Of a stretch of 37,828 nt of DNA, positions 1 to 7,695 are shown piece after piece (the first letter of the stretch is position 1; each line of letters opens with the position of its first letter). The notes under the pieces are model-generated. The model had not been told where the DNA came from, did not search any database, and worked only from the letters and a program-made list of their open reading frames with translations. This DNA comes from Deltaproteobacteria bacterium. Lineage in GTDB: Bacteria; Desulfobacterota; Binatia; UBA12015. The DNA is taken from assembly GCA_016874795.1 (NCBI GenBank), contig VGTG01000045.1:1-37828 (forward strand), given 5' to 3'. The position numbers and the translations under genes are program-made.

Positions 1-125
1 CGAGTATGCCGCGCCGTGCCGGCGCCGAGTATGCCGCGCCGTGCCGGCGCCGAGTATGCCGCGCCGTGCCGGCGCCGAGTATGCCGCGCCGTGCCGGCGC
101 CGAGTATGCCGCGCCGTGCCGGCGC
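1..125. repeat. Tandem repeat, five perfect 25-bp units
   Basis: Five identical 25-bp units run from the first base of the window; each starts CGAGTATGCCGCGCC and ends in GGCGC. The unit junctions form GGCGCC palindromes. Because 25 is not a multiple of 3, the array is open in several frames and produces spurious Pro/Arg/Ala-rich ORFs. It lies at the very edge of the window, so the true copy number may be higher and the contig may have broken in it. No function is apparent. Confidence 0.95.
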
Positions 126-146
126 GGACAGTCGACCTCGCTCTGC

Positions 147-208
147 CTACGCGGCGTAGCCGCCGTCGATGTGAGGCCCGCGCCGCTGATGAAGCCCGCC
201 TCGGGGCC
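147..208 (-). pseudogene. Remnant of a short-chain dehydrogenase (SDR) C-terminus, frameshifted
   Basis: On the minus strand one frame reads EAGFISGAGLT and the next, from about position 172, reads IDGGYAA followed by TAG. Joined by a 1-nt shift this is the usual SDR C-terminal motif (F-I-S/T-G-x-x-L-x-x-D-G-G-Y). Nothing upstream looks like the rest of an SDR, so only about 20 codons survive. The final residues are read in the frame of the overlapping coiled-coil gene, which probably lost its own stop and now ends in this debris. The identification rests on a short motif and is tentative. Confidence 0.45.
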
Positions 209-899
209 CGCTCTCCGACTCACCCCCCTGGGGCTGATCCGCCACGCTCTTCGCGCTCAGGAAGAGGACGGTGCTCGCGCTGCCGTCCGCGAGCTCGATG
301 CGGCTCGCGACCGTCCTCGGGAGCGCTTCGTTCAGCCTCATGAGAAACGTCGGGAGCATCCCGGCCGAATCGCTGCTCTCGTCCTCGGCGATCTCCACAC
401 GGCAGGTCTTCGATCGGCAGTCGAGGCTTCGGATCTCGAGCGCGTCGGTCTCCGGATCCTCGAGCGCTTCGAGCACCGCCGCCGAAGCCCCCTCCGACCA
501 GACCGCGTCGATGGCTTCTTCCTGGAAGCGTGTCTCGACCGCCTGCATCTCGAGCTCGCGATCGCGCTCGGCCTGCTCCGCAGCCGCAGGGACGAGCTGC
601 TGGGCGGCGGCGCGACCTTCCTGCATCGCAGCGATCTGGCTGCGAAGCTCGGCGAGCTCGCGGCGGACGCCGCTTGCCTCCGCGAGGTCCGACACCTCGT
701 CGCGGAGGCGCTCGACCTCGCGGCGGAGCAATGCGACTTCGGAGGAAGCCGTTCGGCCCGGCGCCGGCGAGCTCGCTTCGGCGAGCGAGCTCGAGGCGGC
801 CTTGTCGCACGTCGCGACGAATGCGGCGTTCCGGGCATGCGTGCTCGGCCCGCCGCGAGCAGGCAGGGCGAAGGCGTCGGATTGGAGCGCAAGGGGCAT
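147..899 (-). CDS. Coiled-coil protein of unknown function
   Basis: The chosen ATG at 899 gives about 250 residues; an earlier in-frame start at 1052 would add a low-complexity Arg/Ala stretch that does not look coding. The N-terminal third is Ala/Ser-rich. A heptad-like coiled coil follows (LLRREVERLRDEVSDLAEA and about 30 residues more). The C-terminal globular part contains LEIRSLDCRSKTCRVEIAED, a Cys-containing beta-strand pattern I associate with uncharacterised proteins of Myxococcota. There is no enzymatic motif. The last ~35 residues (after LFLSAKSVAD) are Gly/Arg/His-rich and appear to read into an SDR remnant, so the native C-terminus is probably lost. The gene lies downstream of a same-strand CysE-like gene, with a 94-nt gap. 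Confidence 0.6.
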   Translation of the reverse strand: MPLALQSDAFALPARGGPSTHARNAAFVATCDKAASSSLAEASSPAPGRTASSEVALLRREVERLRDEVSDLAEASGVRRELAELRSQIAAMQEGRAAAQQLVPAAAEQAERDRELEMQAVETRFQEEAIDAVWSEGASAAVLEALEDPETDALEIRSLDCRSKTCRVEIAEDESSDSAGMLPTFLMRLNEALPRTVASRIELADGSASTVLFLSAKSVADQPQGGESESGPRGGLHQRRGPHIDGGYAA

Positions 900-993
900 G
901 GCCAAGCGTGGCTCCGGCGCGTGGCTAGCATCCGCATTCGCGGCGTGGGCACGACCACCGGGGAGACGGCCTTCGACCCGGGAGTGGGGTTCT

Positions 994-1614
994 CTAGCTG
1001 CGCAGCGAGACGACGCGGGGCGCGTCCTCGCTTCGCGTGGCACTGCTCGCATGCGAGGGCTGTGCGCGCGCCGGGACGCCGACGGCCGTGTGGTCGTCCG
1101 GCACGTCGCTGACGACGACCGCGTTCGCGCCGATGCGCGCGCGGTGGCCGACGCGGATCGGTCCGAGGAGCTTCGCTCCCGTACCGATGAACACGTCGTC
1201 GCCGAGCGTCGGTCCGCGGAAGTCGAACACGGTGGTGTTCAAGCCGAGAGTCACGAAGGGTCCGACGCTGACGTTCCGCCCGAACGTCGTCTGCCCGTCG
1301 ATCACCACGTGTCCGTGCGCGATGTAGAACCCGCCGTCCGCGCGCACGTCGCGTCCGATCGAGACGAGGTAGATCATCCTGTTCGTGACGTTCAGCATCC
1401 ATGCCAGCGACGGCCATCCCGCCTCGTAGAAGAACGTCTGCAGCCGGAAGAGGAGCGCTGCGCCGAACATCTCCGACCAGAGAACGGCGTAGAGAACCCG
1501 GCGCAGGAGCGACCACTCGGCCCCGAGCCCCGGCAGCCAGGCGCCGTAGGTCCGGAGATCGAGCTGGATCAGGCGGCTGGTCTCCACCCATCCGATCTTC
1601 GGCTGAGGTTCCAT
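994..1614 (-). CDS. Serine acetyltransferase-like hexapeptide-repeat acyltransferase
   Basis: Left-handed beta-helix acyltransferase of about 206 residues. The ATG at 1614 is preferred over a TTG at 1683. The N-terminal ~95 residues are helical and hydrophobic (LYAVLWSEMFGAALLFRLQ). The C-terminal half carries hexapeptide repeats: GGFYIAHGHVVIDGQTTFG, then VSVGPFVTLG, then VGHRARIGANAVVVSDVP and a VGVPAR end typical of CysE and related O-acetyltransferases. The His of the AHG motif matches the catalytic His position of CysE. Unlike real CysE, the N-terminal helical domain is short, so the acceptor could be a sugar or another hydroxyl compound instead of serine. It is followed on the same strand by the coiled-coil gene. 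Confidence 0.75.
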   Translation of the reverse strand: MEPQPKIGWVETSRLIQLDLRTYGAWLPGLGAEWSLLRRVLYAVLWSEMFGAALLFRLQTFFYEAGWPSLAWMLNVTNRMIYLVSIGRDVRADGGFYIAHGHVVIDGQTTFGRNVSVGPFVTLGLNTTVFDFRGPTLGDDVFIGTGAKLLGPIRVGHRARIGANAVVVSDVPDDHTAVGVPARAQPSHASSATRSEDAPRVVSLRS

Positions 1615-1672
1615 CGGACGACGCGTTCGGACGCCGTCCAAGTAGCAGAGAGCGAGCGCTAAACCACGCCCG

Positions 1673-1844
1673 ATGGAGCCCAACCTCGCCGAGCTCGACG
1701 AAGCCGTCGCCGCCGCGATCCCCGAGACGCCGCGATCCGGTGAACGTCGACTTCGTGTTCCGCGACGCGATCCCGCGCAGCCCGGCCGGCAAGCCCGACT
1801 ACGCGTGGGCGCGCGCGCAGGTGGCGGAGAAGACCGAAGCCTGA
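1673..1844 (+). pseudogene. C-terminal remnant of an AMP-dependent acyl-CoA synthetase, frameshifted
   Basis: About 57 codons of the C-terminal subdomain of an ANL-superfamily acyl-CoA synthetase remain. The first frame gives EPNLAELDEAVAAAIP, and after a 1-nt shift near 1740 the next frame gives VNVDFVFRDAIPRSPAGKPD, then YAWARAQVAEKTEA and TGA. The R-S-P-A-G-K-P-D-Y motif carries the lysine used in adenylation by this family. No N-terminal domain exists upstream; the opposite strand there encodes the CysE-like protein. The remnant cannot be functional. It is one of several gene 3' ends left behind in this window. Confidence 0.7.
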
Positions 1845-1875
1845 GCGGAGCCGCCCAAGGCTTCGTGCCGCGGAC

Positions 1876-2544
1876 TCAGCGCTTTCCTTTCGCGCTCCAG
1901 AACGTCAGCGTGCCGAACGGCGTCATCACGCTGCCGCGCTCCTCGACCTCCGCGAAGCCCGCTTCGCGCATGATCGCCGGGAGCTGGCCGGAGAGGTTCC
2001 CGCCGACGCGGTCGCTGCCGTCGAAGAAGCGTACCGGCAGCGAGACGAGCCACATCAGCGGGTTCGCCGGCGGCCCGAAGTCGGCGACGTGCAGCTCGCC
2101 GTCCGGGTAGAGGACCTCGCGCACGGCGCGGAGCGCCGCGAGCTTCTCCTCGCTCGTCATGTGGTGCAGGACGAGGCTCGTCACGACGCGGTCGAACGAA
2201 GCGGGGACGAAGTCCGCCTCCTCCACCGTGCCGCGTCGGAGCTCGATGTCGACGCCCGCGGCGGCGATCTTGCCGCGCGCGATCTCGAGGATCTGCGGAT
2301 CGACGTCGAGCCCGACGACCCGGGCCGTCGGATGCGATCGCTTGACGAGCAAGGTGAGCGTGCCCGTGCCGCAGCCGAGATCGAGGACGCTCATCCCGGG
2401 TGCGATGCGCGACTGGTCGACGAGGCGCTGCTTCACCTCGTCCTCGCGCAGAGCGAGGCGGACCAGAGGGTCGTAGAGCGGCGTCAGCCAGTCGAACCCG
2501 AGCGCGGGTACGAACGAGTGCGAGTGCCTCTGGGATGCTTCCAT
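1876..2544 (-). CDS. Class I SAM-dependent methyltransferase
   Basis: The 222-residue protein has a Rossmann-fold methyltransferase core. Motif I is VLDLGCGTGTLTLLV (about residues 53-67), the motif II acidic residue lies in RVVGLDVDP, and the post-I/motif IV region reads FDRVVTSLVLHHM, as in UbiE/Methyltransf_11 proteins. The C-terminal part (PLMWLVSLPVRFFDG) is the substrate-side cap. The substrate cannot be read from the sequence. The ATG has a GGAGG sequence 6-7 nt upstream. It is transcribed divergently from the UbiB-like gene at 2667; the 122-bp gap must hold both promoters. Confidence 0.88.
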   Translation of the reverse strand: MEASQRHSHSFVPALGFDWLTPLYDPLVRLALREDEVKQRLVDQSRIAPGMSVLDLGCGTGTLTLLVKRSHPTARVVGLDVDPQILEIARGKIAAAGVDIELRRGTVEEADFVPASFDRVVTSLVLHHMTSEEKLAALRAVREVLYPDGELHVADFGPPANPLMWLVSLPVRFFDGSDRVGGNLSGQLPAIMREAGFAEVEERGSVMTPFGTLTFWSAKGKR

Positions 2545-2666
2545 CCTCTACCTCCGAAAGCGGGAGACGCGACGTCGGCTGGTATAGCGCACGGCGGCCG
2601 CGGCGCGCATCCCGCACGCGAATTGACCCGCGGTGCGTCGGTCCCGAAGATGGAGCGGCCTGCACG

Positions 2667-3968
2667 ATGTCTCCCGGAGCTCGATCCTCGTTCTGGCGCA
2701 TCACCCGGCGCAGTACGCACATGGCGCGCGCTTCCCTCGTCGCGGCGTGGCTGTTCGTGCGCGAGCGCTCCCGCGAGCGCTCGCGCGGCGCCGAGCAGGC
2801 GACGAGCCGCGCCCTCGGCCGCGCGCTGGCCTGGCTTTGCGCCGATCTCGGAGCGACGTTCATCAAGGTCGGACAGATCGCCTCGACTCGGGGCGACCTC
2901 CTGCCTCGCGCGCTCGTCGCCGAGCTCGCGACGCTGCAAGACCGCGTCCCCGCGTTCGACTTCGCCGACGTGCGCCGGACGATCGAGCTGGAGTTCGGCC
3001 GGCCCCTCGAGGAGATCTACGACGGTTTCGAGCGCGAGCCGGTCGCCGCCGCTTCGGTCGCGCAGGTGCACCGCGCGGTCCTCCGAAGCTCCGGTGCGAC
3101 CGTCGCCGTCAAGGTGCGGCGGCCGGACATCGTCGAGAAGGTGGCTCTCGACCGCTCGATCCTCCTCGCGGTGGGACGCTTCGCGGAGAAGATCGTCCCC
3201 TCCCTCCGCCTGATCGCGCTCGAGGAGGCGCTGCGCGCCTTCTGCAACGCGGTCGCGGAGCAGATTGCGCTCGGCAACGAGGCGCGGAACAACGTGCGCT
3301 TCCGCGAGAACTTCGCGGACGATCCGGACATCGACTTCCCGCTCCTCTACCCCGAGGCGTGCACGGACGCGGTGCTGACGATGGAGTTCGTCCACGGCGT
3401 TCACGAGGCCGAGCTCGAGGCGTCCGACTGCGACGTCCGCGGCATCGTCACCGCTGGGATGCGCTGCGTCTGCCGGATGATCTTCCTGCACGGGTTCGTG
3501 CACGCGGACCTCCACCCCGGGAACATGCGCTTCACGGCGCCGTCGCACGTCATGCTCCTCGACCTCGGCCTGATCGGCGAGCTCACGGACGAGGACCGGA
3601 TCACGACCGCGCGGACGCTCCTCGCGTTCGCGACGGGCGACGGACCCACCGTCGCGCGGCTCTTCTTCGACAACGCGCCGCACACCGGCACGAAGGACTA
3701 CGCGGCGTACGAGCGCGAGATGTGCGCCTTCGTCGCGAGCGTGCAGAACCGCGGCATGGGGAACGTGGAGATCACCGCCGAGATCGGGCGGATGTTCGAC
3801 ATCCTCCGCCGACACAAGATCCAGGCGCGCGCGCACATGACGATGGTCAACATCGCCCTGATGACGGCCGAGGGTCTCGGCAAGCGGCTCGCGCCGGACC
3901 TCTCGCTCACCGACGCGACGCTTCCGTACCTGCGCGAGGCGCTCGCCCTCGCGGCCGCGCGCTCCTGA
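2667..3968 (+). CDS. UbiB/ABC1-family atypical protein kinase-like ATPase
   Basis: The protein has 433 residues from ATG 2667, which has GGAG 11 nt upstream; ATG 2721 is an alternative. It carries the ABC1 signatures: the invariant KVGQ motif (about residues 67-70), an Ala-rich nucleotide loop (VAAASVAQVH, ~126-135), the VAVKV lysine (~149), the catalytic loop HADLHPGN (~279-286) and a metal site MLLDLGLIGEL where the usual DFG reads DLG. The family supports ubiquinone/isoprenoid-lipid metabolism through an unusual ATPase activity. The canonical C-terminal transmembrane hairpin is not obvious, so this is called UbiB-like and not UbiB. An ABM-domain gene follows after 76 nt. Confidence 0.87.
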   Translation: MSPGARSSFWRITRRSTHMARASLVAAWLFVRERSRERSRGAEQATSRALGRALAWLCADLGATFIKVGQIASTRGDLLPRALVAELATLQDRVPAFDFADVRRTIELEFGRPLEEIYDGFEREPVAAASVAQVHRAVLRSSGATVAVKVRRPDIVEKVALDRSILLAVGRFAEKIVPSLRLIALEEALRAFCNAVAEQIALGNEARNNVRFRENFADDPDIDFPLLYPEACTDAVLTMEFVHGVHEAELEASDCDVRGIVTAGMRCVCRMIFLHGFVHADLHPGNMRFTAPSHVMLLDLGLIGELTDEDRITTARTLLAFATGDGPTVARLFFDNAPHTGTKDYAAYEREMCAFVASVQNRGMGNVEITAEIGRMFDILRRHKIQARAHMTMVNIALMTAEGLGKRLAPDLSLTDATLPYLREALALAAARS

Positions 3969-4044
3969 GCGCCGTTGCCTCGCGCACGGGCGCGTGTTTG
4001 AGGAGCACGAAGCCCGCTCGCACCGGGGCCGAAGGAGGAGCGCC

Positions 4045-4395
4045 GTGTTCGTCGTCACCAATCGCATTCCCGTTTCCGAGGGCCACGAGGCGGACTTCGA
4101 GGAACGCTTTCGCAAGCGCGCGCACCTGATCGACAGCTCCCCCGGCTTCGTCAAGAATCTCGTCCTTCGTCCCGTACAGCGGCGCTTCAATCACCAGACC
4201 GGCGCTTGGGAGGACAAGCCCGAGCAGGGCTACTATCTGGTGCAGACCTACTGGGAAAACGAGAAGGCCTTCTGGGACTGGACGAACAGCGAGTCGTTCC
4301 GCATCGCGCACTCGAACCGCCCGCCGGCGGAGATGTTCGCGGGCTCGGCCGTCCTCGAGATCCACGAAGTCATCCAGACCACCGAGAAAGCGTGA
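4045..4395 (+). CDS. Antibiotic biosynthesis monooxygenase (ABM) domain protein
   Basis: A small (116-residue) protein of the dimeric alpha/beta-barrel ABM/IsdG-like superfamily. It shows the pattern FVVTNRIPVSEGHEADFEER, then SSPGFVKNLVLRP, then YYLVQTYWENEKAFWDW, with a Trp-rich acceptor helix as in heme-degrading or cofactor-free monooxygenases. The start is set to GTG 4045 because a strong AAGGAGGAG sequence lies a few nt upstream; the longer GTG at 3994 has no such site. Function within the family (heme degradation, quinol monooxygenase or other) cannot be decided. The Yip1-like gene follows, and a GTG at 4392 would overlap this stop as GTGA. Confidence 0.8.
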   Translation: MFVVTNRIPVSEGHEADFEERFRKRAHLIDSSPGFVKNLVLRPVQRRFNHQTGAWEDKPEQGYYLVQTYWENEKAFWDWTNSESFRIAHSNRPPAEMFAGSAVLEIHEVIQTTEKA

Positions 4396-4421
4396 CTCCG
4401 GAGCAGGAGCGGAGCTGGGAC

Positions 4422-4970
4422 ATGACGGAGGTCCAGCCCTTCGTCGTTCGCCTGTTCGGCGCGGCGCGGATCGACCCGAAGGTCTACGACCAGGTCGCGT
4501 CGGATCCGGCCGCGACGAACCAGGCCGCCGTGGTCGTCGCGCTGTCCGCGCTCGCGCAGGCGATCGGCGGACCGGAGCGCATCGCGATCGCCGAGATCCC
4601 GATCGCGCTCGCGTGGTCGTACTTCAGCTGGCTCATCCCCGGAACGCTCGTCTGGCTCGTCGCCGTGCGCGTGCTGAAGCACGAGGCCGATCTGCCGCGC
4701 GTTCTCCGCTGCGTCGGCTTCGCGACGGCGCCGCAGATCTACTGGCTGCTCGGCCTGCTGCCGATCGAGGCCGAGGCGTTTCGGCTCGCGATCGGCGTCG
4801 TCGTGTTCATGATGGCGCTCGTCGCGAACGTGATCGCGATCCGGGAAGCCTTCGCGGTGCCGACGCTGCGCGCGGCGGTGATCTTCGCGGGCGGCTTCCT
4901 CGCGTTCGCGCTGCTCGCGGTGGCGCTCGGCTCGATCCTCGCGACGTTGGGCGGGTTCGCTCCGGCCTGA
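4422..4970 (+). CDS. Yip1-domain-like integral membrane protein
   Basis: The 182-residue protein starts at ATG 4422 with GGAG 7 nt upstream. After a short soluble N-terminus and a small-residue segment (AVVVALSALAQAIGG) it has about five hydrophobic segments, including YFSWLIPGTLVWLVAVRVL, a proline-containing loop YWLLGLLPI, and a C-terminal pair ending LLAVALGSILATLGG. The layout, and the conserved short helix before F-A-T-A-P, resemble bacterial Yip1/DUF-type membrane proteins. No catalytic motif is visible. It is co-directional with the ABM gene 26 nt upstream and convergent with the CAP lipoprotein, whose stop is only 5 nt away. Confidence 0.65.
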   Translation: MTEVQPFVVRLFGAARIDPKVYDQVASDPAATNQAAVVVALSALAQAIGGPERIAIAEIPIALAWSYFSWLIPGTLVWLVAVRVLKHEADLPRVLRCVGFATAPQIYWLLGLLPIEAEAFRLAIGVVVFMMALVANVIAIREAFAVPTLRAAVIFAGGFLAFALLAVALGSILATLGGFAPA

Positions 4971-4975
4971 AAGCG

Positions 4976-5515
4976 TCAGCCGCCGTCGGCGACGATCCAG
5001 GTCACGAACCATCGCCCGTCCTCCGCCCGGACGGCGGCGGCTCCGGCGTAGGAGTATCCGCCGAGCAGATTCAGACGGTGACGATCGCTTCCCATCCAGC
5101 GCGCCACCGCATACTCCGCGACCTCCTCGGCGGGACGTCGCTGGTACGTGACGTTCTCCGCGCCGCGCCGGCCGCCGACCGACGTGACCGCGGCGGCGAG
5201 CCGCTTCTCGTAACCGGTGTGCCCGAACGGGACCTTCCCCGTCGCCATCTCGAGCGAGTGCTGGCGCGCGAGCTCGTCGAGCTCGGGACGCTCGCGCAAG
5301 ATCGGCTGACCGCTCTGGCGGCGGACGGCGTTCACGCGGGCGAAGATGTCGTCGACGATGCCGCCCGGTCCGACGGGCTCGGGCGGCGCCTCGTCGTCCA
5401 TGAGATCGGGCGGCGGTGCGCTCGCGGTGCAGGCCGCCAGGCCGGCCGCGAGAAGCAGCGTCAGGCTTCTCGCGAGGAGGCAGTGCCCACGTTCTCTCGT
5501 CATCCCCTTCTTCAT
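4976..5515 (-). CDS. CAP-domain (SCP/PR-1-like) lipoprotein
   Basis: A 179-residue lipoprotein. A charged N-terminus and the hydrophobic stretch LTLLLAAGLAAC form a lipobox (L-A-A-C); a Pro/Asp/Glu-rich linker follows. The mature domain is a bacterial CAP/SCP domain: IFARVNAVRRQSGQP, then LARQHSLEM with the first putative metal His, FGHTGYEKR, AENVTYQRRP, and WMGSDRHRLNLLGGY carrying the second His. Bacterial CAP proteins are exported and of mostly unknown activity. The ATG at 5515 is used; ATG 5503 is also possible. Its stop nearly touches that of the Yip1-like gene, so the two transcription units are tail to tail. Confidence 0.87.
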   Translation of the reverse strand: MKKGMTRERGHCLLARSLTLLLAAGLAACTASAPPPDLMDDEAPPEPVGPGGIVDDIFARVNAVRRQSGQPILRERPELDELARQHSLEMATGKVPFGHTGYEKRLAAAVTSVGGRRGAENVTYQRRPAEEVAEYAVARWMGSDRHRLNLLGGYSYAGAAAVRAEDGRWFVTWIVADGG

Positions 5516-5586
5516 CGGCCGGCGAAGGGACGCTCCTAGCCGAGACGGGCGGTGTCGGCTACCGTTCGGCGGGTCAGGAGCGCGGC

Positions 5587-6375
5587 GTGGCGGAGACGGC
5601 CCCGGGGGAGAAGACGGTTCGCCTCGAGCGCGACGGCGCGATCGCAGTCGTCACGTTCGATCGGCCGGAGAAGCGGAACGCGCTCTCGCCGCGTGAGCAC
5701 CATGCCCTGCAGGAGATCTGCTTCGAGCTCCGGCGGGACTTCGAGACCCGCGTCGTCGTCCTGACGGGCGCGGGCTCGGTCTTCTCGGCGGGAGCGGACC
5801 TCGCCCAGCCGCGTGAGGAGAGCCGTCCCACGAACGACCTCGAGCGCCGGCATCGCGCTCGGATCGGCGATCGCACCGTCGCCGCGCTCGAGTCGCTCGA
5901 CCAGATCACGATCGCCGCGATCAACGGCGCCTGCGTCGGCGGCGGCGCGGTCCTCGCTCTCGCCTGCGACCTGCGGGTCATCGCGGCGGAAGCCTGGATC
6001 TCCCTCCCCGAGGTCGAGCTCGGCCTGCCGCTCACGTGGGGCGCCCTCCCCCTCCTCGTCCGCGAGATCGGACCGGCGCGCACGATCGAGCTCGTGACGA
6101 CGTGCGAGCGGATCGACGCCGAGACGGCACACCGCTGGGGCCTCGTGAACCACGTCGTGGCGGAAGGCGCGCTCGCGCTCGCGCGCGAGATCGCCGAGCG
6201 CATCGTGCGACGCCCCGCCGTCCCGGTGGCGATGACGAAGTCGGTCGTGCGCGCGCTCCGGGGCTCTTCGCGCCAGGGCGACGTGACCGAGACGGACGGC
6301 GACCTCTACTGGCTCGGCATCCGGCTCGGCGGCTTCACGCCGCGCAAGCCCGGCGGCGGGTCGAAGCCCGGTTGA
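5587..6375 (+). CDS. Enoyl-CoA hydratase/isomerase family protein
   Basis: The 262-residue crotonase-fold protein starts at GTG 5587, fixed by AGGAG six nt upstream; longer in-frame starts read through the CAP lipoprotein promoter. It shows IAVVTFDRPEKRNALS near the N-terminus, the first oxyanion-hole segment SVFSAGADL, the second INGACVGGGAVLALACDLRV (two pieces), and LPEVELGLPLTWGA. The Glu of PEVELGLP corresponds to one catalytic acid of the family; the G-A-D-L region lacks the other common Glu, so hydratase versus isomerase activity is open. It fits beta-oxidation together with the two acyl-CoA dehydrogenases in this window. The cbpA-like gene follows after 43 nt. Confidence 0.88.
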   Translation: MAETAPGEKTVRLERDGAIAVVTFDRPEKRNALSPREHHALQEICFELRRDFETRVVVLTGAGSVFSAGADLAQPREESRPTNDLERRHRARIGDRTVAALESLDQITIAAINGACVGGGAVLALACDLRVIAAEAWISLPEVELGLPLTWGALPLLVREIGPARTIELVTTCERIDAETAHRWGLVNHVVAEGALALAREIAERIVRRPAVPVAMTKSVVRALRGSSRQGDVTETDGDLYWLGIRLGGFTPRKPGGGSKPG

Positions 6376-6418
6376 CGTAGCCGCCGGGGATGACCACTTT
6401 CCCCGGGAAAGCCGCTCG

Positions 6419-7381
6419 ATGGAGGAAAAGGATCTCTATGCAGCGCTCGGCGTCGAGCGCGGCGCGACCACCGATCAGATCCGCAAGGCGTATCGGAAGC
6501 TCGCGCGGAAGCACCATCCCGACGTCAACCCGAACGACCCGAAGGCGGCCGATCGCTTCAAGGAGATCTCGTTCGCGAACGACGTCCTCTCGGACGAGAA
6601 GAAGCGCGCGCTCTACGACGAGTTCGGTAGACGCGGTCTCGAGGCGGGCTTCGATCCCGAGCAGGCGCGCGCGTACAAGCACTGGTCCGAGGGCGCGCGC
6701 CGGAGCCCCTCGTACGAGGACTTCAGCTCGGAGATCGATCTCGAGGACCTCCTCGGCGGGCTCGGCGGGTTCGGCGAGCGCTTCGGCTTCGGCGGCGGTG
6801 GTGGCGGCCGCGGCGGGAGGCGACGCGGACCGCGCAAGGGCCGCGACGCCCAGGGCGAGGTCTCGGTCGACTTCCTCGACGCCGTGCGCGGCGGCAAGGT
6901 CGGCATCCAGTTCGAGGGGAAGGGCGCGCTGAACGTGACGATTCCCCCCGGGGCCGACGACGGGACGCGCATCCGTCTCGCCGGCCAGGGAGAGTCGGGC
7001 CAGGAAGGCGGACCTCCGGGAGACCTCTACGTGACGCTCCGCGTGCGGCCGCACCCGTACTTCTCGCGCCAGGGAGCGGACGTGTACGTCGACGTCCCCG
7101 TGACCGTTCCGGAGCTGCTCCGCGGCGCCTCCATCGAGGTGCCGACGCCGGACGGCGCCGTCACGCTGAAAGTTCCGCCCCGGTCCGCGAACGGCCGCAA
7201 GCTCCGCCTCCGCGGCAAAGGCGCGACGCAGCGCGGGTCGAAGGAGCGCGGCGACCTCTACGCGACGCTCCAGGCCGTCGTCCCGACCGACGGGGACGCC
7301 GAGCGGGTCGAGCAGATCGCACGCGAGATGGAGCCCCTTTACGGGAGCGCGAACGTGCGCGAGCATCTGAGGAGCCGATGA
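6419..7381 (+). CDS. cbpA: CbpA-type DnaJ co-chaperone
   Basis: A 320-residue type II J-protein. The J-domain occupies residues 1-70 with YRKLARKHHPDVNPND (HPD motif) stimulating DnaK ATPase. A Gly-rich linker follows (GGFGERFGFGGGGGGRGG), with no CXXCXGXG zinc repeats, then two C-terminal beta-domains (GTRIRLAGQG; GRKLRLRGKG) that bind clients. Length and layout match CbpA of E. coli, a DnaJ homologue. Its TGA overlaps the ATG of the next gene (ATGA at 7378-7381), the usual cbpA-cbpM arrangement, so the two are translationally coupled. Confidence 0.93.
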   Translation: MEEKDLYAALGVERGATTDQIRKAYRKLARKHHPDVNPNDPKAADRFKEISFANDVLSDEKKRALYDEFGRRGLEAGFDPEQARAYKHWSEGARRSPSYEDFSSEIDLEDLLGGLGGFGERFGFGGGGGGRGGRRRGPRKGRDAQGEVSVDFLDAVRGGKVGIQFEGKGALNVTIPPGADDGTRIRLAGQGESGQEGGPPGDLYVTLRVRPHPYFSRQGADVYVDVPVTVPELLRGASIEVPTPDGAVTLKVPPRSANGRKLRLRGKGATQRGSKERGDLYATLQAVVPTDGDAERVEQIAREMEPLYGSANVREHLRSR

Positions 7382-7668
7382 CGTACTTCACGCGACGTCA
7401 GCTGATCGAGATCCTCCACGTCGACGAGAGCTTCCTGATCGCGCTCGAGCAGGAGGAGATCGTCCAGTGCGACTCCCCCGAGACCGAGCCGGGCGGCTTC
7501 TCGGAGAGGATGCTCGAGCGCGCCCGCGTCGCGGACAACCTCGTCCACGAGCTCGAGGTGAACCTCGCCGGCGTCGCGGTGATCGTGCAAATGCGCGAAA
7601 GCCTCGCCGACCTCCGGCACCGCGTCGAGTCGCTCGCGGCCGAGCTGCAGAAGACCCGCGGCCGCTGA
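7378..7668 (+). CDS. cbpM: CbpM-like chaperone modulator
   Basis: The 96-residue protein begins TYFTRRQLIEILHVDESFL, a MerR-like helix-turn-helix-type fold used by CbpM to bind the J-domain of CbpA rather than DNA. The C-terminal half is an amphipathic helix, including VIVQMRESLADLRHRVESLA, suitable for dimerisation. CbpM specifically inhibits CbpA co-chaperone activity. Position immediately downstream of, and overlapping, cbpA strongly supports the call. It is tail to tail with the pyrophosphatase gene (27 bp between stops). Confidence 0.88.
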   Translation: MTYFTRRQLIEILHVDESFLIALEQEEIVQCDSPETEPGGFSERMLERARVADNLVHELEVNLAGVAVIVQMRESLADLRHRVESLAAELQKTRGR

Positions 7669-7695
7669 GCCGGCCCGGGGGTCGGAGGGTCGGGT

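Noticed and set aside
2484-4190. 568-residue open frame opposite the UbiB-like gene
   Set aside because: Charged, low-complexity translation lying antisense to a gene with all ABC1 motifs.
7669-7695. Terminator between cbpM and ppa
   Set aside because: The 27-bp gap is G-rich but no clear stem or T-run could be drawn.
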